A stretch of 64,000 nucleotides of DNA from Silurus meridionalis (GCF_014805685.1 NC_060886.1:28818862-28882861); one strand, 5' to 3'; shown: positions 32,267 through 44,140, counted from the first letter of the stretch. Numbers and translations are program-made. Notes: a model not told the origin generated them from the letters alone.

Positions 32267-33105
32267 AAGACACTCAATCATAATCAACAACCAGACAGTA
32301 CAGCCTTTATTCGACACATATACATTAAATCAGTTTAAAGTGCATTTGAGAGCATTTTGCACATGTAATCTAAACATGTTATTATGATATGTTCATTATT
32401 TCCAAAATACTTTGAACATATATTTAAGTATAAAAATGTATTTACTAATTTATGATCAGTAATAAGGCTAATAATGGATTATTACGTCCTGTGTGGGAAC
32501 TTTACGGCTGTTGATTTACATTTCTGTTCATTTAACGAGCCGTCGTTGGGCAGGTGCACGTTTCTGATGCATGTTTCTTTTAAAGGGACTTCATATAGTC
32601 GTGAATTACTGCTGAATTTTAGGACTCCAGATGTTCAGGCACCGCTGTCGAGATGTTATCTGGTTTTAAAAAATGGGTCCAGAATAATTCCACGCTACTT
32701 TGATAAAGATCGATGGGTAAAAAGCCCGGGAAATTCAGTTAGGTTGAAGGATAATGGTGGGAAGTTTGAACACCAGGAAAGGTGTGTTAAAATGCAGAAT
32801 GGATGTTAAGAAGTGTGTGAACGGTCATGTTCAGATTGTGTGAGTGTTCTTTAGTACTTCCAATTTGGGTGTATTGTTTAAGTTTTATTTCCAGTAGCCT
32901 TTTTTGTGTATCTGTACTTCTGCTTTACCTTCACTACATTTCAAAGTGAAATATTTTTATTTGATATTTGCGAAATCAGTCGTTCCTGTTTGTTTAATGG
33001 ATTAAAACTGTTTTGAACTCGTTTTGATTGGCGCTTGCTGTATCTACTTATCGCCAACCTACAGTTCAGCGTCAGTTCAACAGCATGCAGAACTTTTTGA
33101 AAGAA
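32266..33105. other. Unique spacer
   Basis: A 111-codon frame at 32474-32809 has no recognised motif. Its composition is not clearly coding and I do not call it a gene. Confidence 0.35.
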
Positions 33106-33109
33106 ATAA

Positions 33110-33400
33110 ACAATGGAAGATGATGTACCCCAGGTCAGGAGCTCGGTGCGGATGGTACGTTCAGCTGACCGCACTGTCCTGCCTGGTGCTGTTCCCAAAC
33201 CAGGAAGTGATGCTACCCGTCAAAACGCTCTCAGTGGTGCAAGTGTAGAAAGTCTTTAAACCACCCTCTCGGGTTCTATAGTCCCTTAAACGTCTCAGAT
33301 GGTACAGACGCTGCCGGGCCTTCTTTTACCAGGGTGTTGATGTGACTGGACCAAGACAGGTCCTCTGTGATCTAAACACCTGATGTTAAACTCTCCTCTA
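33110..33400 (-). mobile_element. Rex1-like LINE-associated repeat, fragment
   Basis: Plus-strand text GTACGTTCAGCTGACCGCAC, CTGGTGCTGTTCCCAAACCA, GGAAGTGATGCTACCCGTCA, then CAGATGGTACAGACGCTGCC and CAAGACAGGTCCTCTGTGAT. The fish repeat with TGTTCCCAAACCAGGxAGTG is seen again at 47.65-47.72 kb, where it borders the Rex1-like C-terminus (GQLNVELPDLQDIYS). Minus orientation. Confidence 0.65.
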
Positions 33401-33499
33401 TCTCCACTGTTGTCCCCTTAATATATCATAGATTAATATCGTTCTATTCTATAAATTGTTGTGCTAAGAGTAACATGAGAGATTTTTGCCCCTAAACAA

Positions 33500-34536
33500 A
33501 GTTCTCAGTCCCATAGCTGCTCAAGGTGTTTTTATCACTGCTATGCAAATGACACTCAACTCATCTTTTCTTTCCCTCCATCAGACACCACAGTTTCCGC
33601 TCGGATCTCAACATGCTTGTCAGATATATCTTTATGGATGAGTGCTCACCAACTAAAACTCAACCCCTGCAAAACAGAACTGTTGATCATCCCAGGTGAT
33701 TCATCTCCAGGTCAAGATCTCCAAATAACACTTCATGACTCTCTGCTCTCCCCTTCAGCCACTGCTTGTAACCTTGGGGTAACTATGGACAATAAACTGT
33801 CTTTTTTCCCACATGTCGCTAATGTTGCTTGTCGATTTCTTCTCTATAACATCCGAAGGATTCGACAATTTCTGTCCATACAGGCTGCCCAGGTGCTTGT
33901 TCAGTCTCTTGTCATTTCAAGACTTGACTACTGCAGCTCTCTGCTGGCAGGTCTCCCCCTGAACGCTATTTGTCCACTGCAAATGATCCAAAACGCAGCT
34001 GCACGACTTGTGTTCAATCAGCCCAAGTTTTCCCACACCACCCCACTGCTGCGCTCCCTTCACTGGCTTCCAGTAGCTGCACGTATCAGATTCAAAACAC
34101 TGATGCTTGCCTACAAGGCCAAAAATGGACCAGCACCATCTTACCTCAGTGACCTCATCACATCTCGCACTGCACCACGCTGTCTGAGATCCTCCAGCAC
34201 TGCTCGACTGGTACCACCTTCTCTCAGAATGAGAGGTAAGTACATTTTAAGGCTCTTCTCTGTTCTGGCACCGAGGTGGTGGAATGAACTTCCCCTAGAT
34301 GTCCGTACAGCAGAGTCCCTGATTATCTTCAAACGATGACTGAAAACCTACCTCTTCCTGAAATACCTAAATTAGCACTTTCCAAGTTTGTAGAATTCGA
34401 GTTATATTTATATTAAGTTTGTAATCTTGCGTACCAGTGTAGATTTATTCATTTCTAGAGAATTAAAGCACTTTTGTACGTCGCTCTGGGTAAGGGCATC
34501 TGCTAAATGCCACAAATGTAAATGTAAATGTCAAGG
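33500..34536 (+). mobile_element. L2-clade LINE, 3' half with reverse transcriptase and tail
   Basis: One continuous frame gives FYHCYANDTQLIFSF (motif C, with the catalytic YADD changed to YAND), WMSAHQLKLNPCKTELLIIP, NLGVTMDNKLSF, VLVQSLVISRLDYCSSLLAG, LQMIQNAAARLVF, LLRSLHWLPVAARIRFKTLM and WWNELPLDVRTAESL. These are standard L2 thumb/C-terminal signatures. The frame stops at TGA (34337-34339) where the family has Arg (CGA to TGA); LKTYLFLKYLN follows in frame. The 3' tail GTCGCTCTGGGTAAGGGCAT, CTGCTAAATGCC and AAATGTAAATGTAAATG is the L2 terminus. 5' truncated and inactive, but the youngest LINE in the window. Confidence 0.92.
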
Positions 34537-35110
34537 CAAGTGCCAAATGCCATAAATGTTAAAATATATAGCTAGGCAGATGACAGTCGGCTGATCCTCT
34601 CCTTCCCTCTAGACGACACTCTTGTTTTAGATCTCGACAGGTCTGACAGGTCTCATCTGTTCCTCTCAGTTGATCCAACACCTGGATCTCTTCAACGATC
34701 TATGGACAACTCTCAGATCTCCCTTTCGGACACAGTAGTCCTTTGCGTCATCCGTTGCTCATGCTGCTTTCTCTTTTACAGCATCAAAAGGGTCTGTCTA
34801 TTTCTATCCACACATGTCTCACAGGTGCTTGTCTAGTCTTTGCCATTTCAAGATTGGACTACTGCACCTGGTCTGCCTTTGAGCGACATTTCATCTCTGA
34901 AACTTATCAAGAACGCAGCTGAATGACTTGTTTCAATGGTGTACCACACTACACCACCCTACTCTTTCCAACCTGATCCATCAGATTGTATACCACTACT
35001 TGACTGGTCACACCTTCATCCAGGGTACAAGCAAAGTCTGCTTTAAGACACTGGAATCTACAGTAAGTGTTGGAATTCCTGTCTAAAGACTGAATACTTA
35101 CTATTACACT
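34537..35110 (+). mobile_element. Second, older L2-clade LINE copy
   Basis: Follows the first copy directly on the same strand. Recognisable pieces: CTCCTTCCCTCTAGACGACA (SFPLDDT), RCSCCFLFYSIKR, VCLFLSTHVSQVLV, a stop, then CCATTTCAAGATTGGACTAC (SRLDY-like), KLIKNAAE and a CACTACACCACCCTACTCTT stretch. Many indels and stops, clearly older than the neighbour. It begins with a second partial tail (CAAGTGCCAAATGCCATAAA) at 34537-34560. Confidence 0.75.
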
Positions 35111-36990
35111 TCTCTTAGATATATAAAAATCAAACTATATTCCTTTTAAGTGACTTTATAGACTGATTGAGTTCTTTATCTGTGACCTACTGAACCAGAA
35201 TCAGATTCTATACTGTATAATAAATAAAACCTTCAATTTGGTCCAAAAAAGGGATGAAAATGCAGTATTTTTTGCTATTAGAAAATTGAAACAGACGAGC
35301 TTCAGCCCAAATCGGCGTAGGTGTGGAGATCTTTGGCGCAAAGCCCCAGCTAGGGGAGAGAAAATGTGAGCAAATCTTCCTTCCATTAGTACAGACACCC
35401 AAGACACCTGACACAAAATCAATGGACAAGCTGCAAAAACAAATCCAGCTTCACAAACCAACAGCAGACAACAAAGAGACGGACCCGGTATGGCCTGATC
35501 TGACAGGAAACAACATGGCAACGCGAATGTACTACACTATAGTACGATAGGAAATGTTGATGTTTGTATAGAACTTTTTTAATTTATCGTGTCTAAACAC
35601 GTTTATCAGTGTAATAAAACTGTAAGTGGTGAAACGGTACACAAAAATTCATGGTTTGGTTCGTAGCTCAGTTTTTAAATCACGGTTCAATTCATTTCCA
35701 GTACATTTACGGATTTATTTTTATTCTTTATTATTATTTTTACGCAGTTTATTATATTAATATTTGTGATCAACAGCTTACATTTTTAAATCAATTTTAA
35801 ATACAATGCCTGCTTGGTTAAATAATATATACAATAATAATTTATAATATTTTATTACAAATAAAATAGAATAAATCAAATTAATGCAATACACATTTTT
35901 ATGTATTCATATTAAATTTAATTATAGATTAAATGATTTAAATGAAATTAAATAAATTGAAAAATTCTATGAAAAAGTTTAGATTTGTTAGACACCATTT
36001 GGGAAATAGGGATGATTTTATAAGCGTGTTTTACATTTTTTTCTACTTACTATATTTTGTGCATTTTTTTAACAAATGTTTAATTCTAGTATTTTTATAC
36101 TTATATATACTTACTATAATTATTCATATAGTGGTAGCAAAACACATGCATCAATATAAACATCGTAATATTACCCCTAGTTTGGGGTCGTGAAAATGGC
36201 GACGTTACTTTACGCCTGCTAGATGGCCCTGGTGTTGCAACTCGAAATCTGATTGGTTAAAGCATCAGCTTTATTATTACAGATTTGAAGCTACAAAGGC
36301 AACTGTAGATTTTGACTTTGGCAACATGTGATGTGAAGGTAATAATAGGATTGAATAAAAATCCAACTATAAACTGACGCTACAGGATGCAGCACAAGCA
36401 CAAGAAAAGTGGAAATAATTTAATACATATTAATGGAAAAAATAAAACATAAGTCAGTGAATTTGAGAGTTTAGAGCAGCAGAGAAGGGCTTTATATTAA
36501 TATATAGTATATATTTATATATATTTCCTTCTATTAAGCTTTCTATGAAAAGCATTGCCAAACACCCAAGATCATTATCATGTAGAAAACTCTGGGAAGA
36601 AATTCTTGCCTGGAAAAGACCAACTAAAAAAAGACCTCGACAGCAGATGGTGGCGATTTCTCCAAGACTTCCGCTAACTATAAGTAATGGCTAAAAAAAA
36701 AATCAACAAAAAATACATTCAAACTGTTTTCTTCCCTTTTCTGTACTGTATAACAGCCTGGAGGTGGAGAGAAACTAACATATAGCTGTGACCGCTGCAA
36801 TGGTGGATGGCTGAGGCTCATTATCGCTGCTACAAAGTGTAAAAGTGTGTCGGTTTACAGGGCTGCATGGGTAATAAGATAGTGTGAGTTCACTAGAGAG
36901 AGGATACGAGCAGGTTTTTAGCATATATTGGCTGCCGGATGAAATATTTGACTCGACTGGCAACTAGAGACATAATACATTTTGCACATA
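35111..36990. other. AT-rich spacer
   Basis: Mostly A/T. 35628-35715 (GTGAAACGGTACACAAAAAT, TCACGGTTCAATTCA) resembles a fish element with GGTACACAAA and CACGGTTC motifs, too short to classify. A GC-richer piece at 35290-35530 is unidentified. Confidence 0.4.
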
Positions 36991-36999
36991 AACTAGTTT

Positions 37000-37150
37000 A
37001 GTGGATAAATGATCTTGCGGCATTTTACCTCAAAGGGACGTTTAACCTTGTGATACCCCGAGTAAGTACTTCATGAATTTATATAGGGCACAGGCTTTAT
37101 GAATGATGGCAGCTACAGCTGCAGGGTAAATAGTGGCTGAGAATATCAAT
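37000..37150 (+). promoter_or_regulatory. Candidate conserved non-coding element
   Basis: GATCTTGCGGCATTTTACCT, CAAAGGGACGTTTAACC, GGCACAGGCTTTATGAATGA and TGGCAGCTACAGCTGCAGGG. Non-repetitive, no coding frame. Appearance only. Confidence 0.25.
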
Positions 37151-37479
37151 GTTTCCGGAAGTGATTATTTATGTAATGAGTAAGTTTTACGCAACTGAGC
37201 AATAATATTATTTCTATGGTTTTTGCTAGTAATACTTTGAATAAACATAAAAGTCAAAATGTCTATGTTAAAAATGTTCATTCTGATGGTGCTGTGACGT
37301 GTTAAGAGTAGCTACAGTAAATAGTAGCATTAAATGGCAGCGTATTTAGAGATCTTATAGATCATAGTGCAGGCCGAGGTAATAATATTGTAAAAAAAAA
37401 GGACATGTGGGGATTGATCGATGGATAGATAATGCAGTTTAGCATCTACCAGAAGCAGAAATATGAATTAACAATATAC

Positions 37480-37970
37480 AAAAACTTTGTTACTTCACTT
37501 CAATACATTTTTCTGGTATCAGAACTTTACTACACTATTAATTTTTTATCTTTTATCTTTTACTCATAACATTTTTTTTACACAGATATCTCTACTTTCT
37601 ACTTCTTACATTTTCAAACCAGACTTTTGTTTGTTTTTTCCTGGCTCTCACACACCAAAAACTTAGGCTAGTTTAGGAAGCTAACAACAAGCGAGGCAGA
37701 AAGCAACAAGAAGTCTGGGGTTAACGTGGATGAGACAGAGGGAGTCAGTGATGTAAACATGATATTCAATATGGTGGATTTTCAGCCTGAATACTTTCAT
37801 TAGGTAGCAAAATCTAAACTCCTTTTATATGAATGCATTAATATAATGTGAGGTACAGTTACCAGTGTGACACTAAAACGGGTAGTAGTAAAGGCTAATT
37901 TTTACTCAAGTACATGTCGGAGCCCAAACTTCTTTAACTTGAGTGAAAAAGTGTAGTCAGAACTTTTTAG
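37480..37970 (+). mobile_element. DNA element with ACTTTACT/ACTCAAGT-type ends
   Basis: The left part TTTGTTACTTCACTTCAATA, CATTTTTCTGGTATCAG, CTACTTTCTACTTCTTACAT, TTTCAAACCAGAC and the right part TTTTTACTCAAGTACATGTC, TTCTTTAACTTGAGTGAAAA, GTGTAGTCAG fit the two ends of a common fish DNA repeat. A related end lies at 56940-57110. No transposase and no clear target duplication. Confidence 0.6.
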
Positions 37971-38605
37971 GTTCAACTTGTCAGTTTTCAAGAGTCCCAC
38001 AAACAAAACTCAAATAACTGTCAATCCATAGGTAAGGTGCAATTAGAAATATTTTACATTTTGACTATTGTTTTTCATATTCGGAACAAAAGAATCTAAT
38101 AAATGCAACATTAGTGGACCATGTGTGTGTGGTATGGACATTGTGGGTGTGGTTTTGTTTCATTCACATGATTTGATTCTGCACATTTTGACATTTATGT
38201 GCATGTTAATATTCTGTTTAAATTACAAAACCTGGTTCGCATTTGTCATCAGTATCGTATACATGAGTTAAAGTAGTGATCCACTGGATAAAATATGGAT
38301 CTTGGATTTTTGTCACAAGACTCTTTGCCTAATCAACTCGGTTGATATGAAAACATTGTTACTTTAAAATCTGCTGAAGTGAAAGGCTCCCAAAATTGAA
38401 ATACTAAAGTGAAATAAGCAAAAAAAAGCTACTAAAGAACAGAACCGATTTACATTTATTACTGCCCACCACTGAACTACAGTGAGAAACCAAAACAGCT
38501 TGAAATGCAGGGCAGTCAGTAAAAAAATGTTAAAAAAACAAAACGAATGCATGCATCATGGACTGCGTGGAAGGAGTTCATTTTCATTAAGAAAAGCCTC
38601 TGATT
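37971..38605. other. Unique spacer
   Basis: Nothing recognised. Confidence 0.4.
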
Positions 38606-38609
38606 TTAG

Positions 38610-38900
38610 GCCCATTTAATCAATTATGTCATGAATCATCATCAGGGGGATTCGTCCGACTGCTAACAACATCATTCCGTTATAACGAAGCGTAGGTCCC
38701 ACAATACCACATTGGAAACGACTGCAATTAGCCTAATCGCATAATTCCCTTATGTTGATCCTTGAGTTTATTAGCGTGGGAAGGACAACCCCTTCGGGAC
38801 TTGCTTCTACAATAACCTGATGAAAAGTTTGTGGACTGATGGCAGTGATTGGGGGCAAGAGGCCCGGTTATAATATCTGAACAAGGTAATATTAATATTC
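38610..38900 (+). promoter_or_regulatory. Candidate conserved non-coding element
   Basis: CAATTATGTCATGAATCATC, CGACTGCTAACAACATCATT, CGACTGCAATTAGCCTAATC, GCATAATTCCC and GAGTTTATTAGCGTGGG. Dense TAAT/ATTA cores in sequence that is neither AT-simple nor repeated in the window. One of the better candidates, still appearance only. Confidence 0.33.
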
Positions 38901-39139
38901 CACTCATGGATAAGTGCTTAGCCTTGGAGGAACCAATTATGACTTGAAGTGTGAGAACTTGGGGAAAGGGAAAAAAAAAAGTGATATGTTGAGGAGGGAT
39001 GTGTTCATTGCTTGGGAAGTGTCAGATCCTGTGTAGCAAAATGGCATGCTTATTGTCTGAGTCAGCATGGAGAATTTACTGAGATTTCATTTACATGATG
39101 GCATTTTTAACCTGTTTTGCCTACATATTAAATTTATGA

Positions 39140-39275
39140 CTTGGCAGATGCTTTGATCAGACCTTTGCTCAAGGGCCCACAATTGGCAGCTTGGGGTGTT
39201 AGGATTTGAACTTGTGAGCCAGAATCCAATGCATTAAACAATAAGCTACCAACTCTCCCATGTCTCAGCATATCA
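39140..39275 (-). mobile_element. tRNA-derived SINE with L2-like tail, decayed
   Basis: On the minus strand: GGTAGCTTATTGTTTAATGC (A-box region), ACAAGTTCAAATCCTAACAC (B box), CCAAGCTGCCAATTGTGGGC, CCTTGAGCAAAGGTC and a tail ATCTGCCAAGTCATAAAT. Confidence 0.7.
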
Positions 39276-39279
39276 CTGT

Positions 39280-39422
39280 TAGGAAGCTGGGGTCAGAGTA
39301 AAGGGGCAGCCATGAAACAGCACCCCTTGCTCAAGGGCCAAAATGGCAGCTTGGCAATACTGGCGCTTGAACCCCGACCATCCAAAGTCTTAACCACTGA
39401 GCTACCACTACCCCAAAGATTT
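39280..39422 (-). mobile_element. tRNA-derived SINE (second type)
   Basis: On the minus strand: TGGTAGCTCAGTGGTTAAGA (A box), GGTCGGGGTTCAAGCGCCAG (B box), CCAAGCTGCCATTTTGGCCC, TTGAGCAAGGGGTGCTGTTT, CATGGCTGCCCCTTTACTCT, GACCCCAGCTTCCTAAC. The body after the CAAGCTGCC core differs from the L2-tailed type. Confidence 0.8.
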
Positions 39423-39424
39423 TT

Positions 39425-39585
39425 GCAAATCCCAGCTTGTCAGGAAGCTGGGGTCAGAGCACAGGGTTGGCCATGAATCAGCTTCCCTGGAGCACAATGG
39501 GCTAACACTGGGGCTTGAACCCCCAACCTTATAAATAATAAATCAGAGCCTTAACCACTGCCCACCACTGCCAATATGTGTGGCT
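39425..39585 (-). mobile_element. tRNA-derived SINE (second type), adjacent copy
   Basis: Same plus-strand order: CCCAGCTTGTCAGGAAGCTG, GGGTCAGAGCACAGGGTTGG, CCATGAATCAGC, CACTGGGGCTTGAACCCCCA, GAGCCTTAACCACTGCCCAC. It stands head to tail with the copy at 39280. Confidence 0.8.
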
Positions 39586-39749
39586 ATAGGGAGAACCACA
39601 TTTAAATGACACCTAAATTGACATATATAATATATATAAATTCACATCCGAGCAATACTTTGCACCAAAGAAAAAAAAACTAGGGTTCAAACAGGAAAAT
39701 AATTCCTTTAAAAACTTTAACTGGGAAACAAACTTACCAAAGACTGCTT

Positions 39750-40100
39750 TTCTAAAATGTTCCACTAGATTTTAGTGTGTGCACATTCAGCCACAAGGGT
39801 GTTAGTAATGTCAAGCACTGAAGTAGGTGAGGTGAGGAGGCCTGGGGTGCAGTCAGTGTTCCAATGCATCCCAAATGTGTTCTATAAGAAGTTCAAGCCA
39901 TTCAAGATCTTCCAGTCCAACCATGTAATCCATATCTTCAGGAAGCTGGTTATGTGCACAGTGTTATCATCATGCTAAAACAGGATAGGTTCTCCTAGTT
40001 CAAGTGAATGGAAATGTTTATGCTATTGAATCTGGAGACAACAATCTGGGGAAGAACCACATATGGCTGGGAAAGTCAGGTGGCTTGACCTGACCTGTAG
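39750..40100 (+). mobile_element. MITE-like element (family A)
   Basis: AAATGTTCCACTAGATTTTA, GCACATTCAGCCACAAGGGT, GGAGGCCTGGGGTGCAGTCA, GTGTTCCAATGCATCCCAAA, CAAGATCTTCCAGTCCAACC, GGAAGAACCACATATGGCTG and AAAGTCAGGTGGC. Nearly complete, but lacks a clear ATATAGTGTA end. Confidence 0.8.
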
Positions 40101-40795
40101 GCCTCAGTTCACTTAAAATGTTCATCTAATGTAGCTGGAAAAGAAAGCTAATTTACAAAGAGGTCAGTGTTTCAAAGCTGTTTGCAGACCCATAGTGACT
40201 CAGCTGTTTGTACACCAAGTGGATGTTCACTCCATCACATTGGTGCAAGAAACAAAGGAGGCTCTCGATGCATGCCTTTATTGCGTCCTGAGAAATAATG
40301 GAACTAGTTGAGAAGTTGGAAATTTTCAATAGAAATGTTGAAAGTTCGAACACAATGACGTTTAGGATCTGTTAATTTTTGGTGTGTGTTTATGGAGGGG
40401 GTGCATTTCAGACATTTCAGGCTTCCTCTGATGTGTATGAGGAAAAAAATGAGCAATAAAAAATACTATTCTTCCTTCAGTTGCTTTCATGTAGGTTTTC
40501 AAATTAGGACATGATGGCAGCACTGTCATAATCTTAATTTGGTTTTGTCAAACACGAGACATGAGAGATCTCAGGAAGAACAAAGAACCTTTGAACATGG
40601 TCTGTGTGTGTGTGATATAGGTGTATTTCTGCAGTGTTCTAAATGAAACAAGGTAGTGGATGTGGGACATTTTGTTTCATTCCACTGTTCTGGAGCATTT
40701 TATTTCAATGTAAATTTCATGCAAATCTTTTGGCCGGCAAATATTTGTATTTTATTCGTTAACGTGTTCGCTTGGTTGTTCTTTAATTAATTACA
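40101..40795. other. Unique spacer
   Basis: Nothing supported. Confidence 0.4.
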
Positions 40796-40797
40796 TT

Positions 40798-40938
40798 TTA
40801 TTTGATTTCTAATCAAGAGCAGCACAATGGTTTGATGTGCGTTTGATTAAAATAAATGCTTTTTTTTTTTTTTTTGGTCTATTTTCTCAAGACCCACAAA
40901 GTAAAGCAGTTTTAATTTAGCCTGAAAACTTTATTCCA

Positions 40939-41012
<74 letters not shown>

Positions 41013-41185
41013 TCCACTTAGTAGGTTTATTTTATTTTATGAATTCTAATTTGTTTGATTTCTAATCAAGAGCAACACAATGTTTTGATGTTAGTTTCAA
41101 TGAAATTTCTTTTTTATGTTTTTTTTATTAGCTTCAATGTAGCCTGGATCCAAAATATTCCTTTATTTGATTATTACTTTTTTTA
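40798..41185 (+). repeat. Direct duplication (offset 253 bp) around a TA array
   Basis: TTTGATTTCTAATCAAGAGC (40801) recurs at 41054, each followed by A(G/A)CACAATG, TTTGATGT, a T-rich tract, TTTAATTTAGCCTG / CTTCAATGTAGCCTG and a CTTTAT(T)CC / CCTTTATT end. The TA microsatellite lies at the junction of the two copies. Confidence 0.8.
40944..41009 (+). repeat. (TA)n microsatellite
   Basis: About 33 TA units. Confidence 0.95.
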
Positions 41186-41840
41186 CTTGTGGGAATACTT
41201 TATTTTTTTTTCCTTTTGTTTCTATGCAACAAACATTAACAAAAAAATAAAGAAAAATGTATTGGACATTAAAAACCTGAAAGAAAGTTTTTGACATTTT
41301 TGTCTCTAACAAAAATACTTATGTAAGACGGAAGACAGGAGATAAGATGTTAGCAGACCGCCTCACCACAAACCCTAAAAGAACATTGCCTTTGTTTTTC
41401 AAAAAAAAAGAGAAAAAACGCATAAAAGACATGAACTGTATGGTAATCAGTGACTGAGAGAATTGGTATGCAGATAACATGCTGTGAAGGTTTCTGTGAA
41501 GTTAAAAAGCAGTTTTTGTTCTTTTTATCTAAGGATTACATCTTGATTGAGGATGCTTATTCACCACAAAACAAAACAGCTATTTTCTCTGTTCAGTGGA
41601 TAAAATGCACACATGGACCACCCCCACCGCCATCCCCCAACACAAACACACACACCACACACAAAATGAGGGTATATTTAATCAAATTATCTCATAGCTG
41701 GCTAATGTTCTGCTTATTGCAAAAACAACTTCCCACCTGGGCAACAATACAACGTCCTCAACAGAGATTAATCAGCTGACTCGATTTCCACCAAGTTACA
41801 GACCCTAACAGTAAACCCCATCTTTTCTAAACCGATGTTC
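41186..41840. other. AT-rich spacer
   Basis: No supported feature; a short AC-rich stretch near 41640-41665. Confidence 0.4.
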
Positions 41841-41844
41841 TAAA

Positions 41845-42195
41845 TTTGTTTTTGGATGTGCTTGTGGAGTTTCATCCTCATTCAGCCACTAAAGCATTAA
41901 TAAAGTCAGGTACTGATGTAGGTAAGGTGTGGAGGCCTGGGGTGCAACCTGGGGTGCAATCAGCATTCCAGCTCATCCCAAAGATCTTCAATAAGTTTGG
42001 AGCTTTATAGCAGATCTTTCAACTCCAACTCTTGCAAGCCATATATTCATGGAGCTTCGAGTGAATGAAAAATTTCATGCTACTGCATCCAAAGACATCC
42101 TATTATTGTTTGCCTTGAATTTTTTAGAAGAACCTCATGATTTTGGAAGAGTGATGCCTTCCAATACTTTGGTCCATATAGTGTATTTTAAGTGG
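41845..42195 (+). mobile_element. MITE-like element (family A) with right end
   Basis: GTGCTTGTGGAGTTTCATCC, TTCAGCCACTAAAGCATTAA, GAGGCCTGGGGTGCAACCTG, CATTCCAGCTCATCCCAAAG, TTTCATGCTACTGCATCCAA, AGACATCC and the right end CCAATACTTTGGTCCATATA then GTGTA. An internal stretch (GGGGTGCAACCT) is locally doubled. The ATATAGTGTA end supports a Tc1/mariner-type terminal repeat. Confidence 0.8.
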
Positions 42196-42634
42196 TGTAC
42201 AAGTTCAAAGTTCCTGTCATTTTTCTTTTCACTCCAGAAACAGCTGTAAATGTAAATTGACATCATCATGACCGGCTCAAGCTAATCAGGAATATTATGT
42301 TGGGGTATTTTTTTCACCGCTGATGCAATACCATGGCAAAAAAAAATTGAAATGCATTGGAGCGTTTCCAAAATTGGCATTGGTAGCTGTGCTTAACTCT
42401 TGGCTATACGTCTGGGCACACACACTGCAGCAGCAATCCTTGCGCATCACTCACGGTGATGAGTGTAGAGACCGCGAGTAAAAGCTCTCAGTTCCTCCAA
42501 TCAACCATATTTCGAGAATTGCACTTTTTCCTTTGTCTGCAAAATGTCAAAACCTCCAACGGAACCACATTATGAGCACATGTTGGAAAATCTGAGAATC
42601 AGGAAGGCATAGTCCTGCAAAGCCCTCAACACAA

Positions 42635-42770
42635 TATTAACTTTTTTGAACATCCCATTCCACATTAGTCCCCATTTGCTGTTCTTGGAAGATGTTCCAC
42701 TAGATTTTGGAGTGTGCTTGTGGAGATCTGTGATCATTCTGTGATCATTAAAAATGACTTTATAAATCAT
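42635..42770 (+). mobile_element. MITE-like element (family A), left end only
   Basis: TTTTTTGAACATCCCATTCC, ACATTAGTCCCCATTTGCTG, GGAAGATGTTCCACTAGATT, TTGGAGTGTGCTTGTGGAGA and TCTGTGATCATTC. Breaks off after the first quarter of the element. Confidence 0.75.
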
Positions 42771-42845
42771 TCTGGATTATTTCCCAATATCTTACAAATA
42801 CTATGCTAATGCTATATATTTTCAATGCAGGAGAACGGTCTAAAA

Positions 42846-43088
42846 CAGGGGTGTACTATACGTCAATCGCGATAGAGCGGTGGATTCCAAAGGTATTATG
42901 TGTAGATCGCATCCCATTAAAAATAAATAAATAAATAAAAAATTCTGAGACACTGTTCAGTGCAAGCCATTAAAGTATATATTTACCATACTTTTAAATA
43001 AATATATATTTAGCATTTTTAATGTAGGTAGATCATTTTTACTTTTTCAAATTAGCTTGCAAGCCAAAAAACGTGTGAGCAGCCCTTA
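42846..43088 (+). mobile_element. Non-autonomous hAT-like element
   Basis: Left end CAGGGGTGTACTATACGTCA then ATCGCGATAGAGCGG and TGTGTAGATCGCATCCC; right end GCTTGCAAGCCAAAAAACGT, GTGAGCAGCCCTTAG. The ends are imperfect inverses. Flanks GTCTAAAA and GTTTAGAA agree at 6 of 8, but the exact right boundary is uncertain by a base or two. Contains an AAAT run at 42919-42942. No transposase. Confidence 0.7.
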
Positions 43089-44140
43089 GTTTAGAAAATA
43101 AATTCCAATTCTGACATCGTGTCAAGGCTTGAAAACATCTATTCTCGTATGGTTTTTGAGACCTGTGGATGTTCCTTTTGTTTCTATGCATCAAACTCAG
43201 TAATTTAATGGTTTGAAGATTTATTTTGACCCAACAAATATATAAAGATAAAAACATTAAACTTTTATTTTCATCAAAAAACCCTTCCTCAGCATGAATA
43301 TCAGCAGTGTATATGAAAGGAAGTGAATGGGAACCATATTTATTCAGTATTCATTGCACCTGGAGTCTTCAACCTTCCCTGCTCCAAAAGGACCCCAAAA
43401 CATTAAGCTTCCACCTAAATGTCGGGGTGAGGCGGTCTGCTAACTTCTTCCATCCTGTTCTCCATCATTCACAAGTTCTTCTGTTGGAGCCTAACATGTG
43501 AAATTTGGACTCAGAACTTTTTTCCAGTCATTGACCTTCCAATTCTTGTGTGTTTTTGCCTTTTACTTAAATAAAAGAACAAGCATATGTCTCAAAAAAA
43601 CGTTATAATGGATGTTTTTCCCAAACTACTTACATGCACTATATAGATAACTTATCGTAGACTTGATACCCCTGCATAAAAAGCTTTCAATGAAACGCAG
43701 TCAACCTCTCCAGCAGGGTTAACCATAAACAAAAGAACAAATTCAAGAGGCCTAAACACAGAACCATGGAGCTTAGCAAAATAAATAAAAGTAAAAACAT
43801 GGCTTACCCTATACTGTGTACTGCACAAATTCAGAAAACCAGGTCTGTATGTGTATAAAAAAACAAAACCAAGAATCTTTTTCTGTCAATCTCGTTTTTG
43901 CTTGAGGGGCTCTGCAAGGCTGCGGAAAAATATACCCAAATATTCATGCATTATTATTCACAAATTGTTTGCATCCAGAACAAACAAATAATGAATAGAA
44001 CAGGGGGCTCACTTGTGGGAATGGGGATAAAGTACTCCACCATTGACAGTCTCAACTCCAGCTGCTAAAGGAGGAGGGTGTCCCGACCGCCATCAGGACC
44101 TTGCCACCGAATGCAACTCTTGGCGTAGGGAGGAATAAAA
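43089..44140. other. Unique spacer
   Basis: No supported element. 43625-43650 holds a possible lone ACTATATA family-A-like end. Confidence 0.35.

Noticed and set aside
32474..32809. A 111-codon plus-strand frame as a gene
   Set aside because: No recognised domain, no partner exons, and the length is within chance expectation for this amount of sequence.
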